From the NCBI GenBank assembly GCA_900771065.1, contig CAAGMP010000201.1, forward strand, positions 1 through 35,928: a stretch of DNA of 35,928 nucleotides, in the 5' to 3' direction. The position numbers were made by a program, and so were the translations under genes. Position 1 is the first letter of the stretch. Every line of letters begins with the position of its first letter. The DNA comes from an uncultured Acinetobacter sp. (lineage in GTDB: Bacteria; Pseudomonadota; Gammaproteobacteria; Pseudomonadales; Moraxellaceae). The notes under the pieces are model-generated. The model was not told where the DNA came from and searched no databases. It saw only the letters and a program-made list of their open reading frames with translations. This document shows positions 16,014-25,073 of the stretch, one piece after another.

Positions 16014-16928
16014 TTATAAAGTTTGTTCTAAAATGGCTAAACAAAGTGCTTCAAAACTATAACCTACTGCTTTTGCAGCTTTTGGCACAAGAGAATGGCT
16101 TGTCATGCCCGGAACGGTATTAATTTCTAATAACCAAAATTGACCATTTTCATCTTGCATGGCATCAATACGCCCCCAACCGCTCGCACCGACTGCCTGA
16201 AAAGCCGATAAAGATAAATTTTGTAATAATTTTTCTTCTTCTGCAGTTAAACCACACGGAATACCATATTCAACATCATCACGATTATATTTAGCTTCAT
16301 AATCGTAAAAAGCAACGTCTTTTGGAGGTTGTAAGCGAATAACAGGAAGTGCCTGACCATTTAAAATAACAATGGTAAATTCACGTCCTGTAATCCATTT
16401 TTCCGCCATAACAATGGCATCATGCGCTGTTGCTTTGGCAATCGCTTGAGCAAAATCTTCTGCTTTTTCAACTTTACTCATGCCAATGCTTGAACCTTCA
16501 TGCACAGGCTTAATAATAAAAGGTAAACCTAAAACTGCAATTAAATCATCAATATTGGTTTCTTTATTAACAATACGATACGGCGCGGTTGGTAAAGCAA
16601 AACCTTGCCAAACCTGCTTGGTTTTCACTTTGTCCATACCAATAGCAGAACCTTGCACACCTGTGCCTGTGTAAGGAATATTTAACCATTCCAAAGCACC
16701 TTGAATTTGACCATCTTCACCGCCACGACCGTGCAATACAATAAATGCACGATCATATTCAACCAATTCAGTAATGCTACGTTGTTGTGGATCAAATGCT
16801 TCAGCATTTACACCTTCATGCAATAAAGCATTTAATACAGCATGACCACTGTCTAAAGAAACTGCGCGCTCAGCCGATTTACCACCCAACAAGACTGCGA
16901 CTTTACCGAATTTTGATGCATTTGACAC
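16014..16928 (-). CDS. ddl: D-alanine-D-alanine ligase
   Basis: ATP-grasp ligase making D-Ala-D-Ala for the murein pentapeptide. The start is taken as GTG at 16928 (304 residues). It is preceded by AAGGAT at good distance, and the resulting N-terminus SNASKFGKVAVLLGG aligns with Acinetobacter Ddl as I recall it. A GTG five codons upstream is the alternative. Seen motifs: LLGGKSAERAVSLDSG, HGRGGEDG, the ATP loop HEGSSIGMSKV, and LEINTVPGMTSHSLVPKAA, which holds the Mg and second D-Ala contacts. It sits between murC and ftsQ. Confidence 0.97.
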   Translation of the reverse strand: MSNASKFGKVAVLLGGKSAERAVSLDSGHAVLNALLHEGVNAEAFDPQQRSITELVEYDRAFIVLHGRGGEDGQIQGALEWLNIPYTGTGVQGSAIGMDKVKTKQVWQGFALPTAPYRIVNKETNIDDLIAVLGLPFIIKPVHEGSSIGMSKVEKAEDFAQAIAKATAHDAIVMAEKWITGREFTIVILNGQALPVIRLQPPKDVAFYDYEAKYNRDDVEYGIPCGLTAEEEKLLQNLSLSAFQAVGASGWGRIDAMQDENGQFWLLEINTVPGMTSHSLVPKAAKAVGYSFEALCLAILEQTL

Positions 16929-16976
16929 AGGAATATCCTTCACTATTTTCTGTTTATGGTGCTAAAAGTTAATCGC

Positions 16977-18422
16977 TTATTTTAAATACAAATGATTTTG
17001 TGCCAATTCAATTGAAATTGCACCTACATTACCTGCACCTTGAGTTAAAACCAAATCATTTGCTTGAAGCGTCTTTTTCAAGACATTGGCTAAATTGCCT
17101 TCCACAGGATCAATTAAAATCGGTTCAACTTCACCACGTAAACGAATACTACGTGCTAAAGCACGACTGTCTGCACCGACAATCGGTTTTTCGCCCGCAG
17201 GATAAACTTCTAATAAAAACAATTGATCCACTTGGGATAACACATCAACAAAATCATCGAAACAATCACGCGTACGACTAAAACGATGCGGTTGGAATAG
17301 CATAACTAAACGACGATCGGGATGACTAGCACGCGCAGCTTTGATGGTTGCCTCAACTTCTTTAGGATGATGACCATAATCATCTACTAATTTGACTGTA
17401 CCATCGCCCAATTCGTATTCACCTTGTACTTGGAAACGACGACCAACGCCACTAAAACTTTCTAAAGCGCGTGCAATTGCAGCATCGGAAACACCTTCAT
17501 CAGTTGCAATACCAATCGCTGCCAAAGCATTTAAAATATTGTGTAAACCCGGCAAATTGATAGTTAATGATAATGGCTCACGGTCTTTACGTAAAACAGT
17601 AAAATGAGACTGCATGCCTTGTTGTACAACGTCCACTGCACGAATATCATTATTTTCATTAAAACCGTAGGTTAAAACAGGGCGTGCAATTCGTGGCATA
17701 ATTTCACGAATATTGGCATCATCACCACAAACTACCGCTAAACCATAAAATGGTAAACGATGTAAAAACTGAATAAAGGTATCTTTTAATACATCAAAAC
17801 TGCCGCCATAAGTATCCATATGATCGGCATCGATGTTAGTAACAATCGCAGCCATCGGTTGTAAATGCAAGAAAGATGCATCTGACTCATCGGCTTCAGC
17901 TACAATAAAGCGACTTTCACCCAATGCCGCATTTACCCCTGTACGATTGAGTAAACCACCAATCACATAAGTTGGGTCTAAATTTTCTTCCGCCAACATA
18001 CAGGTAACCAAACTGGTTGTGGTAGTTTTACCATGTGTTCCTGCTACCGCAATCCCGTGACGATAGCGCATCAACTCACCCAACATTTCAGCACGACGTA
18101 CAACAGGAATACGATTTTCTATTGCTGTTTTAATTTCAGGATTTTGCGCATCAATTGCCGTTGAAACAACCAATACATCAGCATTTTGAATATTTTCAGC
18201 AGCATGACCAATAAACACACGAATGCCATTTTCTTCAAGCTGTGCTGTGGTTTTAGAAGCTTTAATGTCTGAACCTGAAATAATATAGCCTTGATTTTTT
18301 AAAACTTCAGCGATACCACACATGCCCGCACCACCGATACCGACAAAGTGAATATGCTGGATACGGCGCATTTCAGGAACTTTAATTAATTTTTTTGCTT
18401 GATCGGCAGTAGATACAGACAT
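16977..18422 (-). CDS. murC: UDP-N-acetylmuramate-L-alanine ligase
   Basis: Cytoplasmic Mur ligase that adds L-Ala to UDP-MurNAc. A 481-residue protein with the MurC-type N-terminal Rossmann motif HFVGIGGAGMCGIAEVL (about 25-41), the ATP P-loop AGTHGKTTTT (127-136, Lys132), the EADESDASF segment, NIDADHMD, the HNILNALAAI linker, and DDYGHHPKE in the C-terminal domain. It starts 12 bases after murG and is followed by ddl after 48 bases. Length and motifs are complete. Confidence 0.98.
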   Translation of the reverse strand: MSVSTADQAKKLIKVPEMRRIQHIHFVGIGGAGMCGIAEVLKNQGYIISGSDIKASKTTAQLEENGIRVFIGHAAENIQNADVLVVSTAIDAQNPEIKTAIENRIPVVRRAEMLGELMRYRHGIAVAGTHGKTTTTSLVTCMLAEENLDPTYVIGGLLNRTGVNAALGESRFIVAEADESDASFLHLQPMAAIVTNIDADHMDTYGGSFDVLKDTFIQFLHRLPFYGLAVVCGDDANIREIMPRIARPVLTYGFNENNDIRAVDVVQQGMQSHFTVLRKDREPLSLTINLPGLHNILNALAAIGIATDEGVSDAAIARALESFSGVGRRFQVQGEYELGDGTVKLVDDYGHHPKEVEATIKAARASHPDRRLVMLFQPHRFSRTRDCFDDFVDVLSQVDQLFLLEVYPAGEKPIVGADSRALARSIRLRGEVEPILIDPVEGNLANVLKKTLQANDLVLTQGAGNVGAISIELAQNHLYLK

Positions 18423-18434
18423 ATTTCACTCAAT

Positions 18435-19532
18435 TTACAATTTTTGAATCAGTTGAACAACGTGTTGCGTTGCCATAGGCTGTGCTTGTTGTCGGGCTTT
18501 GCTTGCCATTTCAGATAAAATTTGACGGTTTAATAAAGGTGTCAAAATTTCCTTTAAATGGCTTGCGGTCATTGTGCTTTGTGGGCAAATTTTTGCAGCA
18601 CCGCGTTGAGCTAAAAATTCAGCATTTTTAGTTTGATGATCATCAACAGCGCTTGGCAATGGCACAAAAATGGCAGCGACTCCCGCAGTAGCGACTTCAG
18701 TGACGGTTAAAGCACCTGCGCGACAGATAATTAAATCGGCATCTGCATAGGCTTGTGCCATGTTTTCAATAAAGGGTTGTACGTCAACTTGCAATGTATC
18801 GGGTTTATTTTCGTAATAACTAGCTGTCATTGGCGCATTATTTTGTCCACATTGATGATAAACACTTAAAGGAAGATCAATCATTTTCAAAGTCTGTGGC
18901 AAAGTTTCATTTAATGCTTTTGCACCCAATGATCCGCCAACAATTAGAATACGTAAAGGCAAACCTGCTTTTTCACGCTCTGCGTAACGCCAACTTGGAT
19001 TTAAAATTTCGCTAATTTCTTGGCGAACAGGATTACCTGTTGTCACGACTTTATTTTGTGCTGCAAAAGTGTTTGGAAATGCTTGGCATATTGTGGTTGC
19101 TACACGCGCTAATTGTGTATTGGTAAAACCTGCCACTGCATTTTGCTCATGAATTAAAATCGGAATGCCTAAAATACGTGCTGCCAAACCACCTGGACCT
19201 GCAACATAACCTCCAAAACCTGCAACAGCATCTACTTTCAGCTGTTTCATATAACGTATTGCAGCCAATGTCGCTTTCATAACTTTAAATGGTGCAGCCA
19301 CTTTACGTAGCACACCATTACCGCGTACACCTTGAATATCAATTTGGTAAATTGGAATATTTTGTTTTTCTAGTAAACGATTTTCCATGCCATTTGGCGT
19401 CGCCAACCAAGAAACGGTCACCCCTTGCTGCTGCAATTGTTTAGCAACGGCTAAAGCAGGAAATACATGTCCACCAGTTCCTGCTGCCATCATCATGACA
19501 TGTTGAGGTGATTTTTTCTGCGAATCGGTCAC
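18435..19532 (-). CDS. murG: MurG, lipid II-forming N-acetylglucosaminyltransferase
   Basis: Membrane-associated GT28 enzyme adding GlcNAc to lipid I. The 365 residues begin with a short polar tail, then VMMMAAGTGGHVFPALAVA with the lipid/nucleotide loop GTGGH (18-22), HEQNAVAGFTN, and the UDP-GlcNAc site region CRAGALTVTEVATAG with PLPSAVDDHQTKNA. It is the first gene of the leftward division and wall cluster here. ftsW and mraY are not adjacent, consistent with the split cluster of Acinetobacter. UDP-GlcNAc supply comes from glmU and glmS at 32524-35738. Confidence 0.97.
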   Translation of the reverse strand: MTDSQKKSPQHVMMMAAGTGGHVFPALAVAKQLQQQGVTVSWLATPNGMENRLLEKQNIPIYQIDIQGVRGNGVLRKVAAPFKVMKATLAAIRYMKQLKVDAVAGFGGYVAGPGGLAARILGIPILIHEQNAVAGFTNTQLARVATTICQAFPNTFAAQNKVVTTGNPVRQEISEILNPSWRYAEREKAGLPLRILIVGGSLGAKALNETLPQTLKMIDLPLSVYHQCGQNNAPMTASYYENKPDTLQVDVQPFIENMAQAYADADLIICRAGALTVTEVATAGVAAIFVPLPSAVDDHQTKNAEFLAQRGAAKICPQSTMTASHLKEILTPLLNRQILSEMASKARQQAQPMATQHVVQLIQKL

Positions 19533-19736
19533 GGCATTTCTTCAATATAATGGAGGCAAATAAAAATTAAGTCTAAGCTAACAATTGTAATGGGAAACGA
19601 CGCCCCATGAAAGATGATTTGTTTTTTTTCATCATTCGATTGATTGTTTTTTTCTACCGCTTTTCTGCTTTTAAACTAATTTAATTATCTTTGATTTGTT
19701 CAAATGCGTGCTCTGAACACGCATTTGAACAATCAA
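19533..19736. other. Intergenic region with a perfect 15-bp hairpin between gshB and murG
   Basis: This gap between two leftward genes carries TTGTTCAAATGCGTG (19696-19710) and its exact complement (19718-19732) with a 7-base loop. Neither side has a U-tract. The hairpin starts immediately after the gshB stop. It may be a transcript-end stabiliser, a terminator lacking U's or a DNA element. The remaining AT-rich DNA should contain the murG promoter, but no clear one was found. Confidence 0.65.
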
Positions 19737-20681
19737 TTAAACAGTTCGACCTTGTTCTAAAACATCAAATAAGGTGTCGGCAATAGATGTTCCAAATTGT
19801 TTATCAATTTCACGAATGCATGTTGGACTCGTAACATTAATTTCTGTGACATAATCACCAATCACATCTAAGCCTACAAAAATTAAACCTTTTTCACGCA
19901 AAAAAGGTCCAACTTTAGCTGCAATTTGCTTGTCATTTTCAGTTAATGGACGCGCTTCACCCAAACCACCTGCGGCTAAATTGCCACGCACTTCGCCATT
20001 TTGTGGAATACGTGCTAAACAATATGGAATTGGTTCACCATTCACCATTAAGATACGCTTATCACCATTCACAATTTCAGGAATATAACGCTGCGCCATA
20101 ATCGGCTGTGTGCCGTTATTGGTTAAAATTTCAATGGTTGAACCAATATTCACACCATCTTGATACAAACGGAAAATACCCATTCCACCCATACCATCTA
20201 ATGGTTTTACAATCACATCGCCATGTTGTTGAATAAACTCACGGATTAAACTTTGTTGTGAAGTCACCAAAGTTGGCACTTGCAATTCAGGAAATTGCGT
20301 TGCAAACAGCTTTTCGTTACAGTCGCGTAGGCTTTGCGGTTTATTAATAATCCATACACCTTCACGTTCAGCTTGCTCTAAAATATAAGTGGTATAAACA
20401 AAATTCATATCGAAAGGCGGGTCTTTACGCATCAATACCACATCATAAGCGGCTAAAGATTCTTTTTGTTTTTCACCCAATTCATAATAACGCACTTCAT
20501 TTTCAAATACGCTTAAAGGCGAAATCAAACCAAATGCTTTACCTTGATCAATATATAAATCTTGTTGTAAGGCATAGCCTAATTCATGTCCACGACGTGC
20601 TGCTGCCCACAACATTGCCATTGTTGAATCTTTTTTTAAATTGACCTGTTCAATCGGGTCCATTACCACCAATACACGCAT
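19737..20681 (-). CDS. gshB: Glutathione synthetase
   Basis: ATP-grasp enzyme joining gamma-glutamylcysteine and glycine. The start at 20681 gives 314 residues beginning MRVLVVMDPIEQVNLKKDSTMAM, which is the family N-terminus. An upstream start adding eight residues was rejected, and AGAGAAAAG lies just before the chosen ATG. Further motifs are RKDPPFDMNFVY, NKPQSLRDCNEKL, the ATP-binding VKPLDGMGGMGIF and EINVTSPTC. It is divergent from hpf and upstream of the hairpin that separates it from murG. Confidence 0.97.
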   Translation of the reverse strand: MRVLVVMDPIEQVNLKKDSTMAMLWAAARRGHELGYALQQDLYIDQGKAFGLISPLSVFENEVRYYELGEKQKESLAAYDVVLMRKDPPFDMNFVYTTYILEQAEREGVWIINKPQSLRDCNEKLFATQFPELQVPTLVTSQQSLIREFIQQHGDVIVKPLDGMGGMGIFRLYQDGVNIGSTIEILTNNGTQPIMAQRYIPEIVNGDKRILMVNGEPIPYCLARIPQNGEVRGNLAAGGLGEARPLTENDKQIAAKVGPFLREKGLIFVGLDVIGDYVTEINVTSPTCIREIDKQFGTSIADTLFDVLEQGRTV

Positions 20682-20787
20682 TCTTTTCTCTCTAGATTTA
20701 TTCAATTTTTAAAGTATAAGTAAATTTCAGGCGAAGCCAAAGATTATTATTATTTTGTTATTTTTAAAAAATTTTGCTTGCAATTTT

Positions 20788-20817
20788 TTGCATAAGCACC
20801 GATATTCAAAATATAAC
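20788..20817 (+). promoter_or_regulatory. Possible promoter of the hpf leader or small RNA
   Basis: TTGCAT (20788-20793), an 18-base spacer and TATAAC (20812-20817) lie in the gshB-hpf gap. They would start a transcript near 20824. Confidence 0.35.
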
Positions 20818-20908
20818 AACACAAAAATTCTGCAGAACGTGTTAATTGTTCAATCCACAGGAGAATATTCCAAAGTCATTGAATATATTTTGTTTTATGC
20901 AACATATT

Positions 20909-20944
20909 AATGCGGTGTAGCACGCTACATTCATTAATTTTTTT
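20909..20944 (+). terminator. Terminator-like hairpin upstream of hpf (attenuator or small-RNA end)
   Basis: TGTAGC and GCTACA pair around a tight centre, with outer AATG/CATT able to extend the stem, and seven T's follow at 20938-20944. It lies about 25 bases before the hpf start in hpf's own direction, with no gene upstream that it could terminate. Confidence 0.5.
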
Positions 20945-20969
20945 AAGATAAAAAGTAATAAGGTGGATT

Positions 20970-21314
20970 ATGAATATTGAAATTCGTACAGATAAAAACA
21001 TTCAAAATAGTGAACGTCTTATTGATTATGTGCGTAACGAATTAACTCAAGAATTTCAGCGTTATAGTGAACGAATTACTCATTTTTCTGTACACCTGCA
21101 CAATCAAAATAGTGATGAAAATAACATTGAATGCATGTTAGAAGCACGCCCAGCAGGACTTAAACCTGTTGTTGTACACCATGAAGGACACAATATTGAT
21201 ACAGCCGTTCACGGTGCAATTGATCGTTTGAAACGCAGTTTAGAACATACGTTTGATAAACGAAATCAACTGCGTGGCAATCAGCCTGAGTTAGCGGCGG
21301 AAGTTGACGAATAA
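20970..21314 (+). CDS. hpf: HPF/RaiA-family ribosome hibernation factor (short form)
   Basis: Small S30AE-type protein of 114 residues that binds the 30S decoding centre in stationary phase and promotes inactive ribosomes. The beta-alpha-beta-beta-beta-alpha fold can be followed: MNIEIRTDKNI, the helix ERLIDYVRNELTQEFQRY, ITHFSVHLHNQN, IECMLEARPAG, PVVVHHEGHNI and the final helix AVHGAIDRLKRSLEHTFDKRN. There is no long-HPF C-terminal dimer domain. A strong AAGGTGG ribosome site precedes the ATG and a perfect terminator follows. It is monocistronic. HPF and RaiA/YfiA are hard to tell apart at this level. Confidence 0.85.
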   Translation: MNIEIRTDKNIQNSERLIDYVRNELTQEFQRYSERITHFSVHLHNQNSDENNIECMLEARPAGLKPVVVHHEGHNIDTAVHGAIDRLKRSLEHTFDKRNQLRGNQPELAAEVDE

Positions 21315-21324
21315 GTAATTTTTC

Positions 21325-21360
21325 AAAGTGGTAAAAATAGATTATTTTTACCACTTTTTT
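21325..21360 (+). terminator. Rho-independent terminator of hpf
   Basis: AAAGTGGTAAAAATA (21325-21339) and its exact complement (21343-21357) enclose a 3-base loop and run into T's. It starts 11 bases after the stop codon. Confidence 0.9.
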
Positions 21361-21604
21361 CGTTTAAGTGGCTTTTCCAATTTATTTTCATCAATTAATT
21401 CATAAAATATCTAATCAATTAATTAGATATTTTTAAAAAAAGTTTAAAAAAAATGATTATAAAAACATAAACATATTATTTTTTACCAAAAATTAAAAAT
21501 TAATTTTAAATTAATCAATCAGTTTAACAATAAGTTAGTTTTACTTTTATTTTAGATAATTCCATGTATCCTTAGCGCATTTTTTGCTCCTAGAGATCTT
21601 TGCT

Positions 21605-22330
21605 GTGAAATTCTCTCAAATTGCAATATCTATTGCATTCTCCTCTTTGGCTGTCCTTTCTCACGCTGCACCTGTATGGCAAGATTTTAGCATCACAGGC
21701 TTATATGGCGAAAACTATGCTATTCCGGGTTATGAAAATAACAATAAACAATCTACTGTGACCTTTGAATATGCTGCCAAATTAAAATATGGCGATTTTT
21801 TTGCTTTTGCCGACCGTACTCATAACGATTACGAAGGCAGCCAAACTTATTTTGAAGTTTCTCCACGTTTAAGTTTAGGTGAAGTTTCAGGTCATTCTTT
21901 GGCATTGGGTCCAATTAAAGATGTGCTATTAGCAGGTACATGGGAAGGTGGCAATGACTTTAATAACTACTTATACGGTTTTGGATTCGATTTAGATATT
22001 CCTTATTTCCAATATGCTCAATTGAATTTTTATCGTGTAAACAATGAGTTATCAGACAATGACTATCAAATGACTTTTGTTTATGGTGTTCCATTTCAGC
22101 TTAGTCAAGAAGATTTCTTATTTGATGGTTTCTTAGATTGGTCAAGTGCAACGAGCCAACATTCAAATGAACTGAATTGGACATCACAATTAAAATGGAA
22201 TGTTGGCAAACACATTTCACCAGACACACGTTTATATGTTGGGGTTGAATATTCACATTGGAACAACAAATATGGTATTCCTGATTTAAACCAGCATGAT
22301 GTCAGTGCTTTAATTAAATATCATTTCTAA
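21605..22330 (+). CDS. Tsx/OmpK-family outer-membrane channel (GTG start)
   Basis: Outer-membrane beta-barrel of 241 residues. The GTG start at 21605 yields a clean signal peptide MKFSQIAISIAFSSLAVLSHA, with cleavage likely after residue 21, and GAGATC lies upstream. A longer TTG frame would put charged residues in front. The mature protein has alternating aromatic strands, FEYAAKLKYGDFFAFADR, YFEVSPRLSLGEVSG, SLALGPIKDVLLAGTWEGG, and ends in phenylalanine (LIKYHF), the usual signal for barrel assembly. These segments resemble Tsx/OmpK nucleoside channels. Nucleosides are the family substrate, but specificity here is unproven. It is monocistronic, with an AT-rich 244-base leader region and a strong terminator. 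Confidence 0.78.
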   Translation: MKFSQIAISIAFSSLAVLSHAAPVWQDFSITGLYGENYAIPGYENNNKQSTVTFEYAAKLKYGDFFAFADRTHNDYEGSQTYFEVSPRLSLGEVSGHSLALGPIKDVLLAGTWEGGNDFNNYLYGFGFDLDIPYFQYAQLNFYRVNNELSDNDYQMTFVYGVPFQLSQEDFLFDGFLDWSSATSQHSNELNWTSQLKWNVGKHISPDTRLYVGVEYSHWNNKYGIPDLNQHDVSALIKYHF

Positions 22331-22333
22331 TAA

Positions 22334-22366
22334 AAAAGGGCTTTTGATCAAAGCCCTTTTATTTTG
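22334..22366 (+). terminator. Rho-independent terminator of the Tsx-like gene
   Basis: AAAAGGGCTTT and AAAGCCCTTTT form an 11-bp stem with a 5-base loop, followed by ATTTTG. It begins 4 bases after the stop. Confidence 0.9.
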
Positions 22367-22491
22367 TTTTTGTTTTTTATTTTGTATTTATTACAGTTTT
22401 TATTTTATTTACGATTTTTTCATTTTTTATTATTAATTTATATTTAGCAAAAGCCATGCCAAGTTTTTGATGATTTTTAATGGAAGAATCA

Positions 22492-22527
22492 AACAATTGA
22501 AGCGAAAAATGCACTTCAATTGTTCAA
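22492..22527 (-). terminator. Terminator-like hairpin after parE
   Basis: AACAATTGAAG and CTTCAATTGTT form an 11-bp stem around an 11-base loop, about 15 bases past the parE stop. Read leftward, the U-tract is poor (TTGTTTGATTC). Confidence 0.5.
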
Positions 22528-22536
22528 CTTTCAAAA

Positions 22537-24417
22537 TTATGGTGCAAGACTTACTAAATTACCCTTTTGCTCTAACCATTGCTTACGATCAGCGGCACGC
22601 TTTTTAGCTAGCAACTTATCCAACAATTGTGCCGTCAGATTCATATCATCTAAATCGAGCTGTACCAAACGGCGCGTATTTGGGTCCATTGTGGTTTCAC
22701 GTAACTGACTAGCATTCATTTCACCTAAACCTTTAAAACGGGTAATTTGTGGATTTTTTGCCTTACACTTTTTCAAAATGACTTCAAGCTCTTGATCATC
22801 TAAAGCGTAGTAAATTTCTTTACTGTCATCCACCCGATACAATGGCGGCATAGCAACAAACAAATGCCCTTCTTCAACCAAGTTAGGAAAATGTTTCACA
22901 AATAATGCGCATAATAACGTTGCAATATGTAAACCATCTGAATCGGCATCAGCTAGAATACAAATTTTACCGTAACGTAATTCGGAAAGATCATCACTAC
23001 CCGGATCGACACCAATCGCGATGGCAATATCATGTACTTCTTGTGAAGCAAGCACTTCATCAGAAGACACTTCCCACGTATTTAAAATTTTACCTCGAAT
23101 GGGCATAATCGCTTGAAAGTTTTTATCACGGGCTTGTTTCGCTGACCCGCCCGCAGAATCGCCTTCAACAATAAATAATTCTGATTCTGCTAAAATATGG
23201 CTGACGCAATCGGCTAGTTTCCCTGGTAAGGCAGGACCTGAAACAATTTTTTTACGTTCAACTTTTTTGGCTGCTTTTAAACGACGTCCTGCTTTTGAAA
23301 TGACCATTTCAGCCAATTTCATTGCAATTTCAGCATGTTGATTGAGCCACAATGAAAATGCATCTTTTGCAATATTTTGCACAATGGCAGCAGCTTCACG
23401 ACTAGAAAGTCGCTCTTTGGTTTGCCCTGAAAATTGAGGTTCTTGAAATTTCAACGATAAAATATAGTTAACGCCATCCCAAACATCTTCAGCGGATAGT
23501 TTTAAATTACGACCCAATAAATTGCGCAACTCACAAAATTCGCGCAAAGCATCGGTAATACCCGAACGCAAACCGTTAACATGCGTTCCACCTTGTGCCG
23601 TTGGAATTAAATTGACATAACTTTCTTGAATTTGTTCTGCGCTTTCTTCATTCCAACAAATTGCAAATTCAACTGAAGCACGTTCAACTTGACCTGAACT
23701 TACAAAAGCGGGCGTAGGTAAAATGACACGATCTTGTAGTTCATCCATCAAATAATCGACTAAACCATTTTCAAATTGCCAGACAATTTGTTCTTGGTTA
23801 ATTTCATCAATATAAGTAATTTCCAAACCTGCCGCCAACACTGCCTTGGCTTTTAAATTATGTTTAAGCGCTTTTAAGGCAAATCTAGCAGAATCAAAAT
23901 AGTGTGCATCGGGCCAAAACGTCACCTTTGTGCCTGTTGCACGTTTAGGAACTTTATTTTCTTGTATTATTAATTCTGTGACCGCATGACCATGCTCAAA
24001 ACACATCTGATACAAATTACCTTGGCGTTTGACTTCAACTTCAACGCGACTCGACAAGGCATTAACCACCGAAATACCCACACCATGCAAACCACCTGAA
24101 AACTGATAATTATCGGTGCTAAATTTTCCGCCCGCATGTAATTTAGTTAAAATAATTTCGATGCCACTTTGACCATATTCAGGATGAATATCGACAGGCA
24201 TACCCCGTCCATTGTCTTCAACCGACAACCCGCCATCTTTTAAAACAGTGACTTTAATTTTATTGGCATGTCCTGCTAAAGCTTCATCGACCGAATTATC
24301 AATCACTTCTTGCGCTAAATGATTTGGGCGTGATGTGTCGGTATACATACCCGGACGACGACGAACTGGATCTAAACCCGATAAAACTTCAAGCGATTGA
24401 GCGGTATATTGAGACAC
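22537..24417 (-). CDS. parE: DNA topoisomerase IV subunit B
   Basis: ATPase subunit of the chromosome-decatenating type II topoisomerase. The 626 residues have the GHKL motifs EVIDNSVDEALAGHA, DNGRGMPVD and FSGGLHGVG, then the TOPRIM parts VEGDSAGGSAKQARDK and ILADADSDGLHI. Length fits ParE rather than the longer GyrB. It follows yqiA with a 14-base gap, as in many Gammaproteobacteria. The partner parC is not in the window. The EGDSAGGSA region, where quinolone-associated changes occur in this family, looks wild-type. Confidence 0.97.
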   Translation of the reverse strand: MSQYTAQSLEVLSGLDPVRRRPGMYTDTSRPNHLAQEVIDNSVDEALAGHANKIKVTVLKDGGLSVEDNGRGMPVDIHPEYGQSGIEIILTKLHAGGKFSTDNYQFSGGLHGVGISVVNALSSRVEVEVKRQGNLYQMCFEHGHAVTELIIQENKVPKRATGTKVTFWPDAHYFDSARFALKALKHNLKAKAVLAAGLEITYIDEINQEQIVWQFENGLVDYLMDELQDRVILPTPAFVSSGQVERASVEFAICWNEESAEQIQESYVNLIPTAQGGTHVNGLRSGITDALREFCELRNLLGRNLKLSAEDVWDGVNYILSLKFQEPQFSGQTKERLSSREAAAIVQNIAKDAFSLWLNQHAEIAMKLAEMVISKAGRRLKAAKKVERKKIVSGPALPGKLADCVSHILAESELFIVEGDSAGGSAKQARDKNFQAIMPIRGKILNTWEVSSDEVLASQEVHDIAIAIGVDPGSDDLSELRYGKICILADADSDGLHIATLLCALFVKHFPNLVEEGHLFVAMPPLYRVDDSKEIYYALDDQELEVILKKCKAKNPQITRFKGLGEMNASQLRETTMDPNTRRLVQLDLDDMNLTAQLLDKLLAKKRAADRKQWLEQKGNLVSLAP

Positions 24418-24431
24418 CTTAAACTGTTTCC

Positions 24432-25019
24432 TTATTTGATGCTGTCCGATAAAAATTGCAAAATCATCGGAATTTTATCTGAAAAATTATGCATAGCATG
24501 GTTGCCTTGGGTTTCGATCATCGAAATAGTACGGCAACCCAAAGCAGTATAATAGCGTTGTGCTTGTCGATAATCCAAAACTTCGTCACCTTGTTGTAAT
24601 AACAATAATACTTGTGCCGATTTAGGAATCTGATTTTGTGCCATATTTTCTAAATCAAACAATTGCTGTTGATCTAAACTCCATTGTTCATGAATAAAAT
24701 ACGGCAAACTTGCTTGCCCAAACAAATTTTCAAACAATAACCAAGGTTTCACCGTAGGATTAATTAACACAACAGGCACGGCATATTTTGCTAATAATTG
24801 GGTTGCATAAAAACCACCAAAACTGCTTCCAATTAAAACCACATGATCTAATTTTTCAATTAATTCAGATAAATAAGTCCAAACTTGTAATGGTGGTATA
24901 TTTAAATCGGGTAAATGTAACTGATGTGAAGTCAAATTTTGTTCAAGGTATTGTTTGAGTAACTGCCCTTTAAATGACAAAGGGTGACTTCTAAAACCAT
25001 GTAAATAAATAATATTCAT
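24432..25019 (-). CDS. yqiA: YqiA-family esterase (alpha/beta hydrolase)
   Basis: A 195-residue minimal alpha/beta hydrolase. It begins MNIIYLHGFRSHPLSFKG, the family oxyanion region. The nucleophile elbow is GSSFGGF (Ser66). The acid is in QGDEVLDYRQA and the catalytic His in GNHAMHNF. E. coli YqiA has esterase activity on short acyl and CoA esters, but its true role is unclear. It is upstream of and co-oriented with parE. It diverges from the glycosyltransferase cluster, and the 121-base gap (to the ATG at 25141) should contain both promoters. Confidence 0.9.
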   Translation of the reverse strand: MNIIYLHGFRSHPLSFKGQLLKQYLEQNLTSHQLHLPDLNIPPLQVWTYLSELIEKLDHVVLIGSSFGGFYATQLLAKYAVPVVLINPTVKPWLLFENLFGQASLPYFIHEQWSLDQQQLFDLENMAQNQIPKSAQVLLLLQQGDEVLDYRQAQRYYTALGCRTISMIETQGNHAMHNFSDKIPMILQFLSDSIK

Positions 25020-25073
25020 TGTGTAAACTCGTTATGCAAATGATTTATTCAGAAAAATGCTCCTTTTTAATTC

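Noticed and set aside
19607..19684. 25-codon rightward frame, MKDDLFFF start, in the gshB-murG gap
   Set aside because: No ribosome site, homopolymer T runs explain the hydrophobic residues, and it would run against both neighbours.
20897..20920. Leader peptide MQHINAV before the hpf hairpin
   Set aside because: No ribosome site and no run of regulatory codons; too short to distinguish from chance.
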